NCBI RefSeq assembly: GCF_016107395.1
Contig: NZ_JAAIKO010000017.1
Span: forward strand, 83,336 to 147,335
Source: Streptomyces fildesensis
GTDB lineage: Bacteria; Actinomycetota; Actinomycetes; Streptomycetales; Streptomycetaceae
DNA: 64,000 bases
Reading direction: 5' to 3'
A program made the translations under genes and the position numbers. Below, piece by piece: positions 34,493-44,660 of this stretch. A model generated the notes under the pieces. The model did not search any database, was not told the DNA's origin, and was given only the letters and a program-made list of their open reading frames with translations. Positions within the stretch are counted from its first letter, which is position 1. Each line of letters starts with the position of its first letter.

Positions 34493-36715
34493 TCAGGCGA
34501 TGGTCCAGTGCTGCCGCGGCAGATCGGTGTCCGTCTGCTGGGTGACCGTGCCACCGTCGGAGGTCGACGAGGTCGTCAGCAGGAGTCCGCTGTGGACGTT
34601 GGTGATCGTGTAGGCGCCGGACGCCAGCTTCGTCACCCGCCACTTCTGGTTGGCACCGCCGGTGCAGGTCCACTGGACCACTGCCGTGCCCGGTGCGGTG
34701 GCGCCTCCGTCATCGTCGGCGCACAGGTTGGAGTGGGCGTTGACGAGGGTGTAGGAGCCGTCGGACTGCTGGGTGAAGACCCAGTTCTGGTTCTTGCCGC
34801 CGTTCAGCGACCAGGTGTCGAGCTGGACGCCGGGCTCCGTGTGCCAGTCGGGATCATCGAGAGCCTTGCCGGACACGGAGATCGTGTGCGTGCCGTTCAG
34901 GTTGCTCGCGGCCGCGGTGGCGGTCAGGGTCAGGGCCTGCTCGGCGGCGGTACGGGAGCCGCCGACCGGGTTGCCCGTGCCGTTGGTCCAGGTGCGGGCC
35001 GGGGTGGTCTCGGCGAGCCGGCCGGTGTCGGACGACATGCCGAGGACGAGACCGCTGTACCGGTTGACGATGCGGTATGTGCCGGTCTGCGCGCCCGCGG
35101 AGTTCACGTTCTTGATGAGGAACCACTGCTGGCCGACGGTGGGACCGCCGGACCCCACCGTGGTGGCGGTCGGCTTGGTGGCCCAGGCACGGTTGGCCGT
35201 CGCAGCGGAGTTCACCCCGAGCAGTTGGCCGGTGGCGGCGTTGGTGATGCGGTAGGAGCCGTCGCCGTTGCCGGTGAAGCTCCACGATTCGAGACTTGAC
35301 CCGGTCGCGGCCGTGACCGAGGTGGTGGCCGAGCTGCCGGTGGCCTGGGCGAGGACGCGGCCGGACCCGCTGCCGATCGTGTAGGTCTTCGCCGGGTCGA
35401 CCGGTGACGGTGCCGGGGCGGACGAGTCGATCGTGAGGTTGACGTACTCGCCGGAAGCGCCGCCGGAGCATCCGAAGGAGCAGTACGAGCGGAAGTTCTT
35501 GCCGACGATCGTCGAACTGGTCCTGTTCGCGCTGTCCAGGAACCACCGGTACCACGAGGCGGTGTGGTGGCTGCCGGTGTCGCCGATCAGCGTCCACTTC
35601 TGGGTGGAGAGGTCGTCGGTGGCGTAGATCTGCTGTGGGGCGTTGCCACTCTGGTCGACCGCCTGCGGTTCACCGATGTACAGGCCCAGATAGGCGTTGT
35701 AGGTGATGTCCATGACGAACAGCGGCGAGGTCGGCGGCATCTTGCCTGCCGCGACCTGCTGGTCCACGGTGCCGGTGTTGGCCGGATCGTACTCGGCCGA
35801 CGCGGGGGTGTATCCGGTGCCGCCGGCGGAGGTCACCGGCACCTCGTTGCTCTCCAGGCCGCCCTGTCCGGGCTGCGACCAGGAGCCGTTGTACCACTTC
35901 TGCCAGGAGCCGGGCGCCATCTTGGACGAGATGGGAGCGCGGGCGGCATGGGCGTAGAACGCCTTCCAGCCGCCGTTCTTGTCCACGATGCGCGAGCCGT
36001 AGGTGATGTAGAAGTAGCCGGACGCCGTGTCGACGAAGAGCCGCTGGTCGCCGTCACCGTAGTCGTACGTCTGGTTCGGGAAGGCCGTGGTGTCGGCCCG
36101 TGCGGTGCTGTACGGCGAGGTGATCGCGTGGCCCAGGATGTTCCAGACCTTGCCCTGGTTCGTCGAGCGCGCGTAGTCGATCGCGTCGTAGTGCAGGCCG
36201 TCGCCGAACGGCTGCGGGGTGAACTCGTTGTGCACCAGGCCGTACCAGTCACCGGTGTCCGGATCGACCCACACCCCGGTCAGGTCGCAGTAGTTCTTCT
36301 GCGCGTACCCCGAGCCCGAGGGCGCGGCGGTCGCCGTCACTCCGGTCGGGCTGTTGTTGCAGCGCCAGGTCGTGTCGTTGTTCTTGTCGCTGGAGTTGGC
36401 CGGGTTCACCGCGTTGCTGATAGCACTCGACCGCGAGGCGTCGTCGAAGTTCGTACCGGTGAAGAAGTCCCAGTAGCGGGGGTCCGTGGCACCGTACAGG
36501 GCGGCGGACTGCTGGAAGTAGAACGCGCCGTCCTTGTCGATGTAGGGGACCGCGGAGGTGTCGGTCGGATGGGCGTAGGAGGCCTTCGAGCCGACGGAGA
36601 CCGTGTACGTGGCGCCGGGCGGGAGCGCCGACGCCGTTCCCGGTGCGAGCAGGCCGGCGGTGAGCAGCGGGAGGGTCACGGCGAGCGCCGCGAGGACTCT
36701 TCGGGGACGGGACAC
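34493..36715 (-). CDS. Secreted RICIN-domain protein, probable glycan-active
   Basis: A 740-aa exported protein. A Sec signal peptide ends at ASA (LAVTLPLLTAGLLAPGTASA). Residues about 35-430 form a region of WD-, YD- and NG-rich strands resembling a beta-propeller as in GH43-type or sialidase-like proteins, but I cannot identify catalytic acids. From about 440 a RICIN-like beta-trefoil region (TYTIGSGSGRVLAQATG, YRIVNRYSGLVLG) leads to a clear C-terminal RICIN B-type lectin domain with QNWVF and QKWRV repeats. It probably binds or cleaves plant or microbial polysaccharide outside the cell. The sugar importer downstream may take up products, but a terminator separates them. Confidence 0.75.
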   Translation of the reverse strand: MSRPRRVLAALAVTLPLLTAGLLAPGTASALPPGATYTVSVGSKASYAHPTDTSAVPYIDKDGAFYFQQSAALYGATDPRYWDFFTGTNFDDASRSSAISNAVNPANSSDKNNDTTWRCNNSPTGVTATAAPSGSGYAQKNYCDLTGVWVDPDTGDWYGLVHNEFTPQPFGDGLHYDAIDYARSTNQGKVWNILGHAITSPYSTARADTTAFPNQTYDYGDGDQRLFVDTASGYFYITYGSRIVDKNGGWKAFYAHAARAPISSKMAPGSWQKWYNGSWSQPGQGGLESNEVPVTSAGGTGYTPASAEYDPANTGTVDQQVAAGKMPPTSPLFVMDITYNAYLGLYIGEPQAVDQSGNAPQQIYATDDLSTQKWTLIGDTGSHHTASWYRWFLDSANRTSSTIVGKNFRSYCSFGCSGGASGEYVNLTIDSSAPAPSPVDPAKTYTIGSGSGRVLAQATGSSATTSVTAATGSSLESWSFTGNGDGSYRITNAATGQLLGVNSAATANRAWATKPTATTVGSGGPTVGQQWFLIKNVNSAGAQTGTYRIVNRYSGLVLGMSSDTGRLAETTPARTWTNGTGNPVGGSRTAAEQALTLTATAAASNLNGTHTISVSGKALDDPDWHTEPGVQLDTWSLNGGKNQNWVFTQQSDGSYTLVNAHSNLCADDDGGATAPGTAVVQWTCTGGANQKWRVTKLASGAYTITNVHSGLLLTTSSTSDGGTVTQQTDTDLPRQHWTIA

Positions 36716-36747
36716 AGATAGTCCTTTCCGTCCGGGTGTGCTGGTCC

Positions 36748-36799
36748 GGCGGTGGGGGCCGGATCAGGGCAAGCGGGGGGTCGCCCTGATCCCACCGCC
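36748..36799 (-). terminator. Hairpin between APC permease and RICIN genes
   Basis: GGCGGTGGG (36748-36756) pairs with CCCACCGCC (36791-36799), and ATCAGGGC with GCCCTGAT inside it, leaving an interior loop. It could terminate the upstream APC gene or fold in the leader of the RICIN gene. Confidence 0.55.
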
Positions 36800-36898
36800 T
36801 GCGCGAGCCGGAGTACATGTGTTTTTGTTCGCCTCCACTTGGGTTTTCCTCACCGGGTGGGCCCCGTTCATCACGGAATGCCCCAGCACGGGCCCCGG

Positions 36899-38518
36899 TC
36901 AGGTGACCGGGACGGGCGGGGCCGGTTCCACCCGGAGGTGCGCCGTCCCGGAGCGCACGGCCCAGCCGAACACGGCGAGCGCGACGGCACCGACCACGAT
37001 CGTGTCGTACGGCGCGGGCAGCCGGCCCGAGCCGCCGAAGGTGCCCAGCCAGGACAGCAACGTCAGCGCGGCCAGCTGGCAGACCAGCCAGGCGCCGTCC
37101 CGCAGCTCCTCGCGCACCGGCCGCCCGGCGGCGTCGCGGCGCAGCAGCAGGAACAGCGGCACACCGGCGAGAACCAGCGGCAGCGCGAGGCGCAGATCGT
37201 GCCAGCCCGACCAGTAGACGAATTCGGTGGCCACCACGAAGCTGATCGGCGCGATCCAGCGCACCCCGGGTACCTGGCCGTCCTTGCGGGTCACCCCCTG
37301 CTCCCTGTCCCGCGCCCGGAACACGGCGACGGCGACCGCGGACGCCGCGTAGATGAGCAGATACATGTCGCCCATCACGCTGACGATGTCCTGCCAGCCG
37401 CCGAACGGCAGCATGAACAGGACGATCACGACGAGGTTGAGCAGCAGCGCCCGGTGGGCCATGCCGGAGCGGGCGTCGATCCGCATGAAGAAGCGCGGCA
37501 GCAGGCCGTTCTTGGCCAGGGCGTAGGTGTGCCGGGCGTCGATCGCGACCCCGACGTAGGCCGAGCCGCCGGGCGAGACCACCGCGTCGGCGTAGAGCAG
37601 GGTGGCCAGCCAGTGCAGGTTGAGCACCAGGGCGAGCTGCCCGAACGGTGACTCGAAGTTCACGCCCTGCCATCCGTGGCCGAGCAGCGAGTCCGGCACC
37701 GTGAAGAGGAAGGCGAGCTGCAGTCCCAGGTAGACCAGCACGGCCAGCCCGATGCCGGTGAGTACCGCGCCCGGCACATTGCGCCGGGGGTTGCGGGCCT
37801 CGCCGGAGAAGTCGAGCGGCGCCTGGAAGCCGTTGACGGAGTACACGATGCCGCCGCTGGCGAGCGCGGTCAGACAGGCCGCGTAGCCGTACGGTGCGAA
37901 GCCGCCGTGGTCGGTGAGCCGCCCGGAGTGCGTGCCGGAGAGGAACAGCGCCACCACGGTGACGACGGGCACGACGACCTTGAACAGCGACACCAGGTTG
38001 TTCAGCCGCGCGAAGGTGCGTACCGCGAACCAGTTGAGCGCGGTCAGCAGGATGCTCAGTCCCGAGGCCACGGCCAGGCCGGACGCGGTCAGCCGGCCGT
38101 TGTCGTAGAGGCCGGGGAGGTAGTGCGCGGCGTACTGCATGATCGCGCTGATCTCCGCCGCCGTGCCGCCGACCGACAGCAGGACCGACCAGCCGATCAC
38201 GGTGCCCACCAGCCGGCCGCTCGCGTAGAGCGGCCAGCGCACGGTTCCGCCGCCCTCGGGGCGGGTGGCGCCGAGCTCCACCATCACCAGCGCCACCAGG
38301 CCGCACAGCACGCCCGCCGCGACCCAGGACAGCAACGAGGCGGGCCCTGCGGTCTGCGCGGCGAACATGGCCGCGAACAGCCAGCCGGAGCCGAGGATGT
38401 TGGAGAACCCGATCGCCGCCAGGCTCCAGAACCCGAGCTCCTTGCGGAGCCGGCGTTCCTCGCTCAGTACCGTGGGGGCGTCCGGAGCACGCTGCGGCTC
38501 GCTCTGCGGCACGTGCAC
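36899..38518 (-). CDS. APC superfamily amino acid permease
   Basis: A 539-aa membrane protein with 12-14 TM segments. TM1 has AAIGFSNILGSGWLFAA, the G(S/A)G backbone-binding motif, and TM6 is SGGIVYSVNGFQAPLDFSG. The last quarter adds extra TM segments (WLVCQLAALTLLSWLGTFGG). It is closest in look to the aspartate/glutamate-type AAT/APC carriers, but the substrate cannot be read. A short hairpin separates it from the peptide-export operon upstream, so a link with that system is possible but not shown. Confidence 0.83.
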   Translation of the reverse strand: MHVPQSEPQRAPDAPTVLSEERRLRKELGFWSLAAIGFSNILGSGWLFAAMFAAQTAGPASLLSWVAAGVLCGLVALVMVELGATRPEGGGTVRWPLYASGRLVGTVIGWSVLLSVGGTAAEISAIMQYAAHYLPGLYDNGRLTASGLAVASGLSILLTALNWFAVRTFARLNNLVSLFKVVVPVVTVVALFLSGTHSGRLTDHGGFAPYGYAACLTALASGGIVYSVNGFQAPLDFSGEARNPRRNVPGAVLTGIGLAVLVYLGLQLAFLFTVPDSLLGHGWQGVNFESPFGQLALVLNLHWLATLLYADAVVSPGGSAYVGVAIDARHTYALAKNGLLPRFFMRIDARSGMAHRALLLNLVVIVLFMLPFGGWQDIVSVMGDMYLLIYAASAVAVAVFRARDREQGVTRKDGQVPGVRWIAPISFVVATEFVYWSGWHDLRLALPLVLAGVPLFLLLRRDAAGRPVREELRDGAWLVCQLAALTLLSWLGTFGGSGRLPAPYDTIVVGAVALAVFGWAVRSGTAHLRVEPAPPVPVT

Positions 38519-38541
38519 CGCACCTCCTCATGGGACGGGGA

Positions 38542-38560
38542 ACGCTGGGTTCCCCAGCGT
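38542..38560 (-). terminator. Short hairpin after the peptide-export operon
   Basis: ACGCTGGG pairs with CCCAGCGT around a TTC loop. It lies 58-76 bases after the ABC2 stop and 24-42 bases before the APC start, so it may end the export operon or act in the leader of the APC gene. Confidence 0.45.
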
Positions 38561-38617
38561 GTCACGCCGGGCGCCGCGGACCGCAGAGGAGCGCTCCCCG
38601 GCGGGCGCGTGGCTCGT

Positions 38618-41533
38618 TCAGCGCATCTGACGGCGCACCAGCTCATGGAACATGCCGCCGGTGTCGGCGAGGAGTTCCGCGGGTGGACCCTGCTGGAGGA
38701 CCCGGCCCTCCGACATGACGATCACGCGGTCGGCGTCCATGACGGTGGACAGCCGGTGGGCGATGACGACGCGTGTCGAGCGCAGTTTGCGGGTGCTCTC
38801 GGTCACGACGCGCTGGGTCTCGTTGTCGAGGGCGCTGGTGGCTTCGTCGAAGAACAGGATGCGCGGGTGGCGGATCAGGGCCTGGGCGATCATCAGGCGC
38901 TGCCGCTGGCCGCCGGAGACGGTGCCGCCGCCGTCGGAGAGGACGGTGTGCATGCCCATCGGCATGGCCTTGATGTCCTCGGTCAGGCCCGCCATCGCGG
39001 CCGCCTCCCAGGCCTCTTCCAGGGAGAACGTCTCGGAACCGCAGATGCAGTCCAGGATCGAGCCGGTGAACGGCTGCGCGTTCTGCAGGACGACCCCGCA
39101 CTGGCGGCGCACGGCCGCCGGGTCGAGGGCCGTCAGGTCCTGACCGTCGTAGAGCACGCTGCCGGAGACCGGCCGGTCGAAGCCGATGAGCAGCCGGAGC
39201 AGCGTCGACTTGCCGCAGCCGCTGGACCCGACGATCGCGACGAACTCGCCCGGCAGGATCCGGAACGACACGTTGTCGAGCACCAGTGGCGCGTCGTCGG
39301 CGTACCGGAACGACAGCTGCTTGACCTCGATCTCGCCGGACAGGACGCCCGGCTGTATGGTGCCGCCGCCGACCTCGGGCACCTCGTCGAGCAGCGGTTT
39401 GATCTGCTCGAACAGCGGCAGGACGGAGACGGCGGAGATGAGTGCGCCGGTCAGCTGGGTCACCGATGTCAGCAGCATGGTCACTGCGGTGTTGAAGGTG
39501 AGGAAGCTGCTGGCCGACAGGGTCCCGCGGGCCGGACCTGCGAGCAGCATGAACATGACGAGGGTGCAGAGCGGCAGATAGACCGCGTTGACGACCGTGA
39601 TCAGGTTCTTGATCCGGCCCACGCGCTGCTGCAGCTCGCGGCTGCGGGCGAACTCGCGGGCCCAGGACGCGTAGGCGAAGCTCTCCGCCGCGGCGACACG
39701 CAGTTTGGGCAGTCCGCGCAGCGTCTGGAACGCCTGGTTGTTGAGCTTGTTGCCGAGCGCGATCAGCCGGCGCTGCCACCGCAGTTGCCACAGCCCCAGG
39801 CCGAGGAACACCGCGCCGATCACGGTGAGCATCGCCATCGCCAGCAGGGCCAGCATGGGGCTGTACCAGAGCAGCAGAGCGAGGTTCACGGCGCCGACGG
39901 TGCCCGCCTGCACGGCCACCGAGCTGATGCCGGACAGCACGCGGCGGATGGCACTGATGCCCATGGCGGCGCTGGCCAGCTCTCCGGTGGAGCGCCCGGC
40001 GAAGAACTTCGTCGGCAGGCGCAGCAGCCGGTCCCAGACGGCCGGCTGGAGTGTGGACTCGATGCGCCCTTCCATGCGCAGGATGGAGATGTTCTCCAGC
40101 AGCATGAAGGCGGCCGAGACGATGGTGGTGGCGACGATCGCCAGCGAGGTCTGGACGATGAGGCTGTTCTCGGCGTTCGGTACGTAGACGCCGAGCACCT
40201 GTCCCGTCGCGATGGGCACCAGCGCGCCCAGTCCGACCGCGACCAGACCGCCCAGGATCAGGTTGCGCAGGTCAGCCCGGGTGCCGCGCAGACTGAAGCG
40301 GAGCAGCCGCCAGGCGGCTATGGGCTGGTCGGGCAGCGGACGGTAGAACATGACGGCGCGGGGCTGGAACGCGGCCGCGGCCGCGCCCCCGCCCGTACTC
40401 CCGATGCGCGTCCGCTCGCCGGTGACCGGATCCACCGCCTCGTATCTGCCGCGCCGCCACAGCAGCGCGACCGGGGCGCCCGTACCGGCCCGGTGGCCCA
40501 GCAGGGGGCCGGAGTTCTCCCGCCACCAGCGGCCGTCGAGTCGGACCGTGCGGGTGCGGAAGCCCGAGCTCACCGCGATGCGCTCGACCGGGCTCGACCG
40601 TCCGTTCGCCGAGCCGCCCTCCACGGGCGCCGAGACGGTGATCCCGGCCGCGTCGGCGACTCTGCGGCAGGCGGCGAGTGTGGCGTCGTCGGTGCCCTCG
40701 GCCGGGTGGGACGGGGCCCTGCCTCCCGGCCTGTCGATGGAGGCCAGCAGCGCCTGGTCCGCCTGCGCGCGCACCGTCCGGCCGGCCTCGATGCCGGCCG
40801 CTGTCCGGTTCTCATGGGCGCGCTCGATGCGTTCGATCCAGCGGTCCAGCGCGAACAGCAGCCGGGACTGCTGATTGACCACCCGCTGCCACATCGCACC
40901 GTCGATGAGCAGGTCGGCGGCCGCCTCGCTGCTGAACGCGGCGCCGTACTGCACGCTGCCGGGGGCCACCGGCATCCACAGGATGTTGTCGTCGGCCGCT
41001 TCGTACTCCGCGGCCGGCTCCGCCGTTCCCGGTCCATGGCCCGGCTGACCGTCGTGGGGCGCCTCGAACAGGACGCGCAGGCTGCGTCCGACCCCGCGGG
41101 CGAACGCGTCCTCCAGCGGGCTGAGGGGCACTTCGTAGCCGCTGTACGCCTGCTGGTCCGGGTATCCGGCGTACCCGCCTCCGCCGTACCCGGGCCCGAA
41201 CAGTTCCCGCAGCTGGATCCGGCGCAGTTCGCACCCTTGCAGGGGCCGTCCGACGAGGGTGTGGCGCGGGCCTTCCGCCGGTCCGAGCACCAGGGTTCCC
41301 GTTTCGAGCCGGCCGAGGAAGTGCCAGTGCCCCTGGTTTCCGGCGTCGACCGCGAACAGGTCCATCGCCCCGCCCACGACGAGCCACAGCACATGGGGCC
41401 CCTCGAGGCTCATGCTGCGGGCGCCGGCGCAGTCGACGGGCTGTCCCAGACCGCCGAGGGCACCGACCACCACATCGCCGGGCACGGCGCCCGGCACGGC
41501 GTCGGCGATCACGGGGTTCTGGACGGATGTCAT
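38618..41533 (-). CDS. NHLP-type peptide export ABC transporter, permease/ATPase subunit 2
   Basis: A 971-aa fused transporter. The first 400 residues are a cytosolic domain typical of NHLM_micro_ABC2 proteins; its beginning resembles a cyclic-nucleotide-binding-like fold (HVLWLVVGGAMDLFAVDAG). An ABC membrane domain of six TM segments follows. The ATPase has Walker A GSSGCGKST, ABC signature VSGGQRQRL and Walker B ILFFDEAT, all intact. There is no C39 peptidase here; that activity is in the partner ABC protein. TGAGATG links it to the ABC1 stop, so the subunits are made together, probably as a heterodimer for the precursor encoded at the head of the operon. Confidence 0.9.
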   Translation of the reverse strand: MTSVQNPVIADAVPGAVPGDVVVGALGGLGQPVDCAGARSMSLEGPHVLWLVVGGAMDLFAVDAGNQGHWHFLGRLETGTLVLGPAEGPRHTLVGRPLQGCELRRIQLRELFGPGYGGGGYAGYPDQQAYSGYEVPLSPLEDAFARGVGRSLRVLFEAPHDGQPGHGPGTAEPAAEYEAADDNILWMPVAPGSVQYGAAFSSEAAADLLIDGAMWQRVVNQQSRLLFALDRWIERIERAHENRTAAGIEAGRTVRAQADQALLASIDRPGGRAPSHPAEGTDDATLAACRRVADAAGITVSAPVEGGSANGRSSPVERIAVSSGFRTRTVRLDGRWWRENSGPLLGHRAGTGAPVALLWRRGRYEAVDPVTGERTRIGSTGGGAAAAAFQPRAVMFYRPLPDQPIAAWRLLRFSLRGTRADLRNLILGGLVAVGLGALVPIATGQVLGVYVPNAENSLIVQTSLAIVATTIVSAAFMLLENISILRMEGRIESTLQPAVWDRLLRLPTKFFAGRSTGELASAAMGISAIRRVLSGISSVAVQAGTVGAVNLALLLWYSPMLALLAMAMLTVIGAVFLGLGLWQLRWQRRLIALGNKLNNQAFQTLRGLPKLRVAAAESFAYASWAREFARSRELQQRVGRIKNLITVVNAVYLPLCTLVMFMLLAGPARGTLSASSFLTFNTAVTMLLTSVTQLTGALISAVSVLPLFEQIKPLLDEVPEVGGGTIQPGVLSGEIEVKQLSFRYADDAPLVLDNVSFRILPGEFVAIVGSSGCGKSTLLRLLIGFDRPVSGSVLYDGQDLTALDPAAVRRQCGVVLQNAQPFTGSILDCICGSETFSLEEAWEAAAMAGLTEDIKAMPMGMHTVLSDGGGTVSGGQRQRLMIAQALIRHPRILFFDEATSALDNETQRVVTESTRKLRSTRVVIAHRLSTVMDADRVIVMSEGRVLQQGPPAELLADTGGMFHELVRRQMR

Positions 41534-41534
41534 C

Positions 41535-43820
41535 TCAGTGCTCCCTGACGAGCTCGGCGTACGGCCCCCCGGCCGCGATCAGGTCCTCGTGCCGACCGCG
41601 CTCCACGACCGTGCCGTGGTCGAGCACGACGATCTCGTCGCTGTCGCGCACCGTGCTCAGCCGGTGCGCGATCACCACGCAGGCACAGCCCCGCCGCCGC
41701 AGATTGTCGATGATCACCTGCTCGGTCTCGGCGTCCAGGGCGCTGGTCACCTCGTCGAGGACCAGGACGCTGGGGCGGCGGACCAGGGCCCGGGCGATCT
41801 CCAGCCGCTGCCGCTGGCCTCCGGAGAAGTTGCGGCCGTCCTGCTCGACCCGGCTGTGGATGCCGCCGGGACGCCGGGCGACCGTGTCGTGGATGGCGGC
41901 GTCCTTGAGCGCGGCGATGACGTCGTCGTCCGGTATCGACGGATCCCACAGCGCGACGTTGTCCCGGACGGTGCCCTCGAAGAGGAAGACGTCCTGATCG
42001 ACGAAGGAGACCGAGGCGGACAGCGCGCTGCGGGAGATCTCGTCGAGCCGCTGCCCGTCGATGCGGATCGCGCCCTCCCACGGGTTGTAGAGACCCGAGA
42101 TCAGCCGGGACACCGTGGACTTGCCGCTGCCGGAGCCGCCGACCAGCGCGACCTGCCGGCCGGGGCCGACCGACAGCGAGAAGTCGGTGAGCAGCGGTTT
42201 GTCGAGCGGGCTGTAGCCGAAGGTGACGTTCTCCAGTGTCACGTGCCCCTTGAGCCTGCGGGTGCTCGCGGCCGGCTCGCTGCGGGAGTACAGGCCGTCC
42301 ACCGGGAAGCTCTCGACGTCCTTGAGCCGGGCCACGTCGGCCGCGAAGTCCTGGATCCGGCCGGCCACCCCGTTGAGCCGGGTGACCGGTGCGGTGAAGC
42401 TGGTCACCAGCGCCTGGAAGGCGACGAGCAGACCGATGGAGATGTGGCCCTCCACCGCCCGCAGCCCGCCGATCCACAGGATCAGTGCGCTGTTGAGCGC
42501 CGCGAGGGTGGGCGCGACGACGGCGAGTACCGCGCTGGGCACGCCGAGCCGCTGCTGCCCGTCCAGGGTCGTGGCGTGCTGGCCGGCCCAGCGGCGGAAG
42601 TAGCCGTTCTCGGCGCCGGTCGCCTTCATCGTCTCGATGAGCTGGAGCCCGCCGTACGAGGTGTTGGTCAGCCGGGCGCTGTCGGCACGCAGCTTCTGCG
42701 TACCGGTGGCGCGGATCCGTACCACCACGCGCATCGCCGCGACGTTGAGCAGCGCGATCAGCACGCCGACGACCGTCAGTTGCGGATCGTAGGTCCACAG
42801 CAGGACCGCGTAGAGCACCACGACCACGGCATCCACCCCGGCGGCGGCGAGGTCCCTGGCCAGGGTCTCGGCCACCGTGTCGTTGGACTGCAGGCGCTGG
42901 ACGAGGTCGGCCGGGTTGCGCTGGGCGAAGAACGTGACCGGCAGCCTGAGCAGATGCCGCATGAACCGGGCGCTGCCGAAGGTGGACGAGATGATGCGGC
43001 CGCGCAGCAGGTTCGCCTGCTGAACGGCGGTCAGCACGACGGTCAGCACGACCATGGCAGCCATCGACCCGAAGAGCACCGGCAGCAGCGACGTCTGATT
43101 GCCGAACAGGAACAGGTCGATGTACGTACGGCTGAGGGCCGGCGCCGACGCTCCGACGACGACGAGCAGGAAGCTGGCGATCAGCGCTGCCGCCATCGTG
43201 CCCGTGGTGCCGCGCAACCGGGCCGGCAGGGCGCTCATCACCCCGGGCTTGCGGCCGCCGCGGCGGAACCTGCCGCCGGGCTCGAAGGTCAGCACGACGC
43301 CGGTGAAGCTGGAGTCGAACTCCTCCCACGACACGAAACGGCGGCCCCGGGCCGGATCGTTGAGGTGGATCCCCCGGCGGCCGAACCGCCGTCCCATCCC
43401 GTCGAAGACGACGAAGTGGTTGAACTCCCAGAACAGGACGGCCGGCGCCCGCACCTCCGCGAGGGCGGCGGGCTCCATCTGCATGCCCTTGGCGTCCAGA
43501 CCGTACCTGCGGGCCGCCTTCAGCACGTTGCTGGCCCGGGAGCCGTCACGGGACACACCGCAGGCGATGCGGAGTTCTTCGAGAGGGACGTGCCGGCCGT
43601 GGTGGCCGAGCACCATGGCGAGCGAGGCGGCACCGCACTCCACGGCTTCCATCTGCAGAACGGTGGGACTGCGGACGGGTTTCCGGCTCTTCGGCCTCCT
43701 CGGCCTCCTCGACTTCTGCTGCTTCCGCGGATTGGGCGCCGGCGTCGGTCCCGGCGCACGCATCGGCTCGGGGCGGTGCCGACCGCGGCCTGCCGGGGTC
43801 GGGCGGTGCTGCGCGCTCAC
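41535..43820 (-). CDS. NHLP-type peptide export ABC transporter with C39 peptidase domain (subunit 1)
   Basis: A 761-aa peptidase-transporter that cleaves a double-glycine leader and exports the core. The C39 domain has Cys62 (ECGAASLAMV), His135 (FNHFVVFD) and Asp155 (LNDP), a full catalytic triad. Six TM segments follow, then an ATPase with Walker A GGSGSGKST, signature FSGGQRQRL and Walker B VLVLDEVT. The start is taken as the GTG at 43820, which overlaps the HlyD stop (GTGA); an ATG at 43763 is possible. The first 50 residues are basic and Pro-rich. Its peptidase is expected to cut after Gly25 of the small precursor encoded upstream. Confidence 0.92.
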   Translation of the reverse strand: MSAQHRPTPAGRGRHRPEPMRAPGPTPAPNPRKQQKSRRPRRPKSRKPVRSPTVLQMEAVECGAASLAMVLGHHGRHVPLEELRIACGVSRDGSRASNVLKAARRYGLDAKGMQMEPAALAEVRAPAVLFWEFNHFVVFDGMGRRFGRRGIHLNDPARGRRFVSWEEFDSSFTGVVLTFEPGGRFRRGGRKPGVMSALPARLRGTTGTMAAALIASFLLVVVGASAPALSRTYIDLFLFGNQTSLLPVLFGSMAAMVVLTVVLTAVQQANLLRGRIISSTFGSARFMRHLLRLPVTFFAQRNPADLVQRLQSNDTVAETLARDLAAAGVDAVVVVLYAVLLWTYDPQLTVVGVLIALLNVAAMRVVVRIRATGTQKLRADSARLTNTSYGGLQLIETMKATGAENGYFRRWAGQHATTLDGQQRLGVPSAVLAVVAPTLAALNSALILWIGGLRAVEGHISIGLLVAFQALVTSFTAPVTRLNGVAGRIQDFAADVARLKDVESFPVDGLYSRSEPAASTRRLKGHVTLENVTFGYSPLDKPLLTDFSLSVGPGRQVALVGGSGSGKSTVSRLISGLYNPWEGAIRIDGQRLDEISRSALSASVSFVDQDVFLFEGTVRDNVALWDPSIPDDDVIAALKDAAIHDTVARRPGGIHSRVEQDGRNFSGGQRQRLEIARALVRRPSVLVLDEVTSALDAETEQVIIDNLRRRGCACVVIAHRLSTVRDSDEIVVLDHGTVVERGRHEDLIAAGGPYAELVREH

Positions 43821-44623
43821 GGAAGGACCCAATCGATCGGATGCTGCGCGGTCAGGTGGATGGCGCCGCTGACCAATGTCGTGGAATCGATCGGGTACGG
43901 CGGTCCGTGCGCCGACGACCAGGTGAAGCCGGATGTGGTGCCGGCCGACCGTTCCAGCTGGACCATGACCGCCACCGGCGGGCCCTGCGCCGAGAACTGC
44001 TCGCCCAGCTGGCGGTCCCCGAGGAAGTTGCTGATCTGCTGCCGGGTCTCGGGAATCCGGCCGATCGCCAGAACGCGGCCCCGCAGTACACCGAACCGCT
44101 GCGCCGGCACCGACTGGACGGTCAGCTCCACCGAAGCGCCCACCGGGATCGTCGGCGCGCTGCCGCCCGGCGCGTACAACACCGCCACCAGTGGGTCGTC
44201 GGGCCTGTCCATGTGCTCCACCGTCGCCAGGTCCGCGCCGGTGGCGACGACGGCGCCGGTCCTGGCCATGATCGCGGTCACCCGGCCCGCCGCCACCGTG
44301 CGAACGGTCTCGGCCTTCCGGTCCGTGCGTACGGTCAGCAACGGAGCGCCCGCCGGCAGCGTGTCGCCCTCTTTGGCGAGGGTGGCGGTGATCTGGCCGG
44401 CGACCGGACTCTGCAGAAGGTAACTGCCTTCCGCATGCGTCAGGATTCCGGGTGCGTTCAGCTTGGACGACACCGTGCCCGTCACCGCCCAGAAGCAGCC
44501 GACGGCCATGACGACCGCTGTGACGGTCAGCACGAGCCAGCCCTGCGGCCGAGCGAGAAGCACCGGTACGTCGAGGTCCTCTGGCGATTGCAGCTTGGAC
44601 AGCGCCTTTTGGCGGAACTGCAC
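43817..44623 (-). CDS. HlyD-like membrane fusion protein of the NHLP export system
   Basis: A 268-aa single-span protein. An N-terminal cytosolic segment (QFRQKALSKLQSPEDLDVP) is followed by one TM helix (LVLTVTAVVMAVGCFWAVTG) and a biotinyl-lipoyl-like hairpin (LLQSPVAGQITATLAKEG, then LPAGAPLLTVRTD). This is the NHLM_micro_HlyD layout; in Gram-positives it is thought to help extrude the peptide through the envelope. The GTG start has GAAGGA at about 8 bases. It is the first transporter gene behind the precursor, separated from it by a strong hairpin. Confidence 0.88.
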   Translation of the reverse strand: MQFRQKALSKLQSPEDLDVPVLLARPQGWLVLTVTAVVMAVGCFWAVTGTVSSKLNAPGILTHAEGSYLLQSPVAGQITATLAKEGDTLPAGAPLLTVRTDRKAETVRTVAAGRVTAIMARTGAVVATGADLATVEHMDRPDDPLVAVLYAPGGSAPTIPVGASVELTVQSVPAQRFGVLRGRVLAIGRIPETRQQISNFLGDRQLGEQFSAQGPPVAVMVQLERSAGTTSGFTWSSAHGPPYPIDSTTLVSGAIHLTAQHPIDWVLP

Positions 44624-44660
44624 GGAAGTATTCCTTCAACTGCATTCGGGTGCGGCATTC

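Noticed and set aside
37676..41548. A 1,290-codon open frame on the plus strand
   Set aside because: It is an antisense shadow of the ABC2 and APC genes: Gln/His/Arg-rich without any domain, caused by the high GC content.
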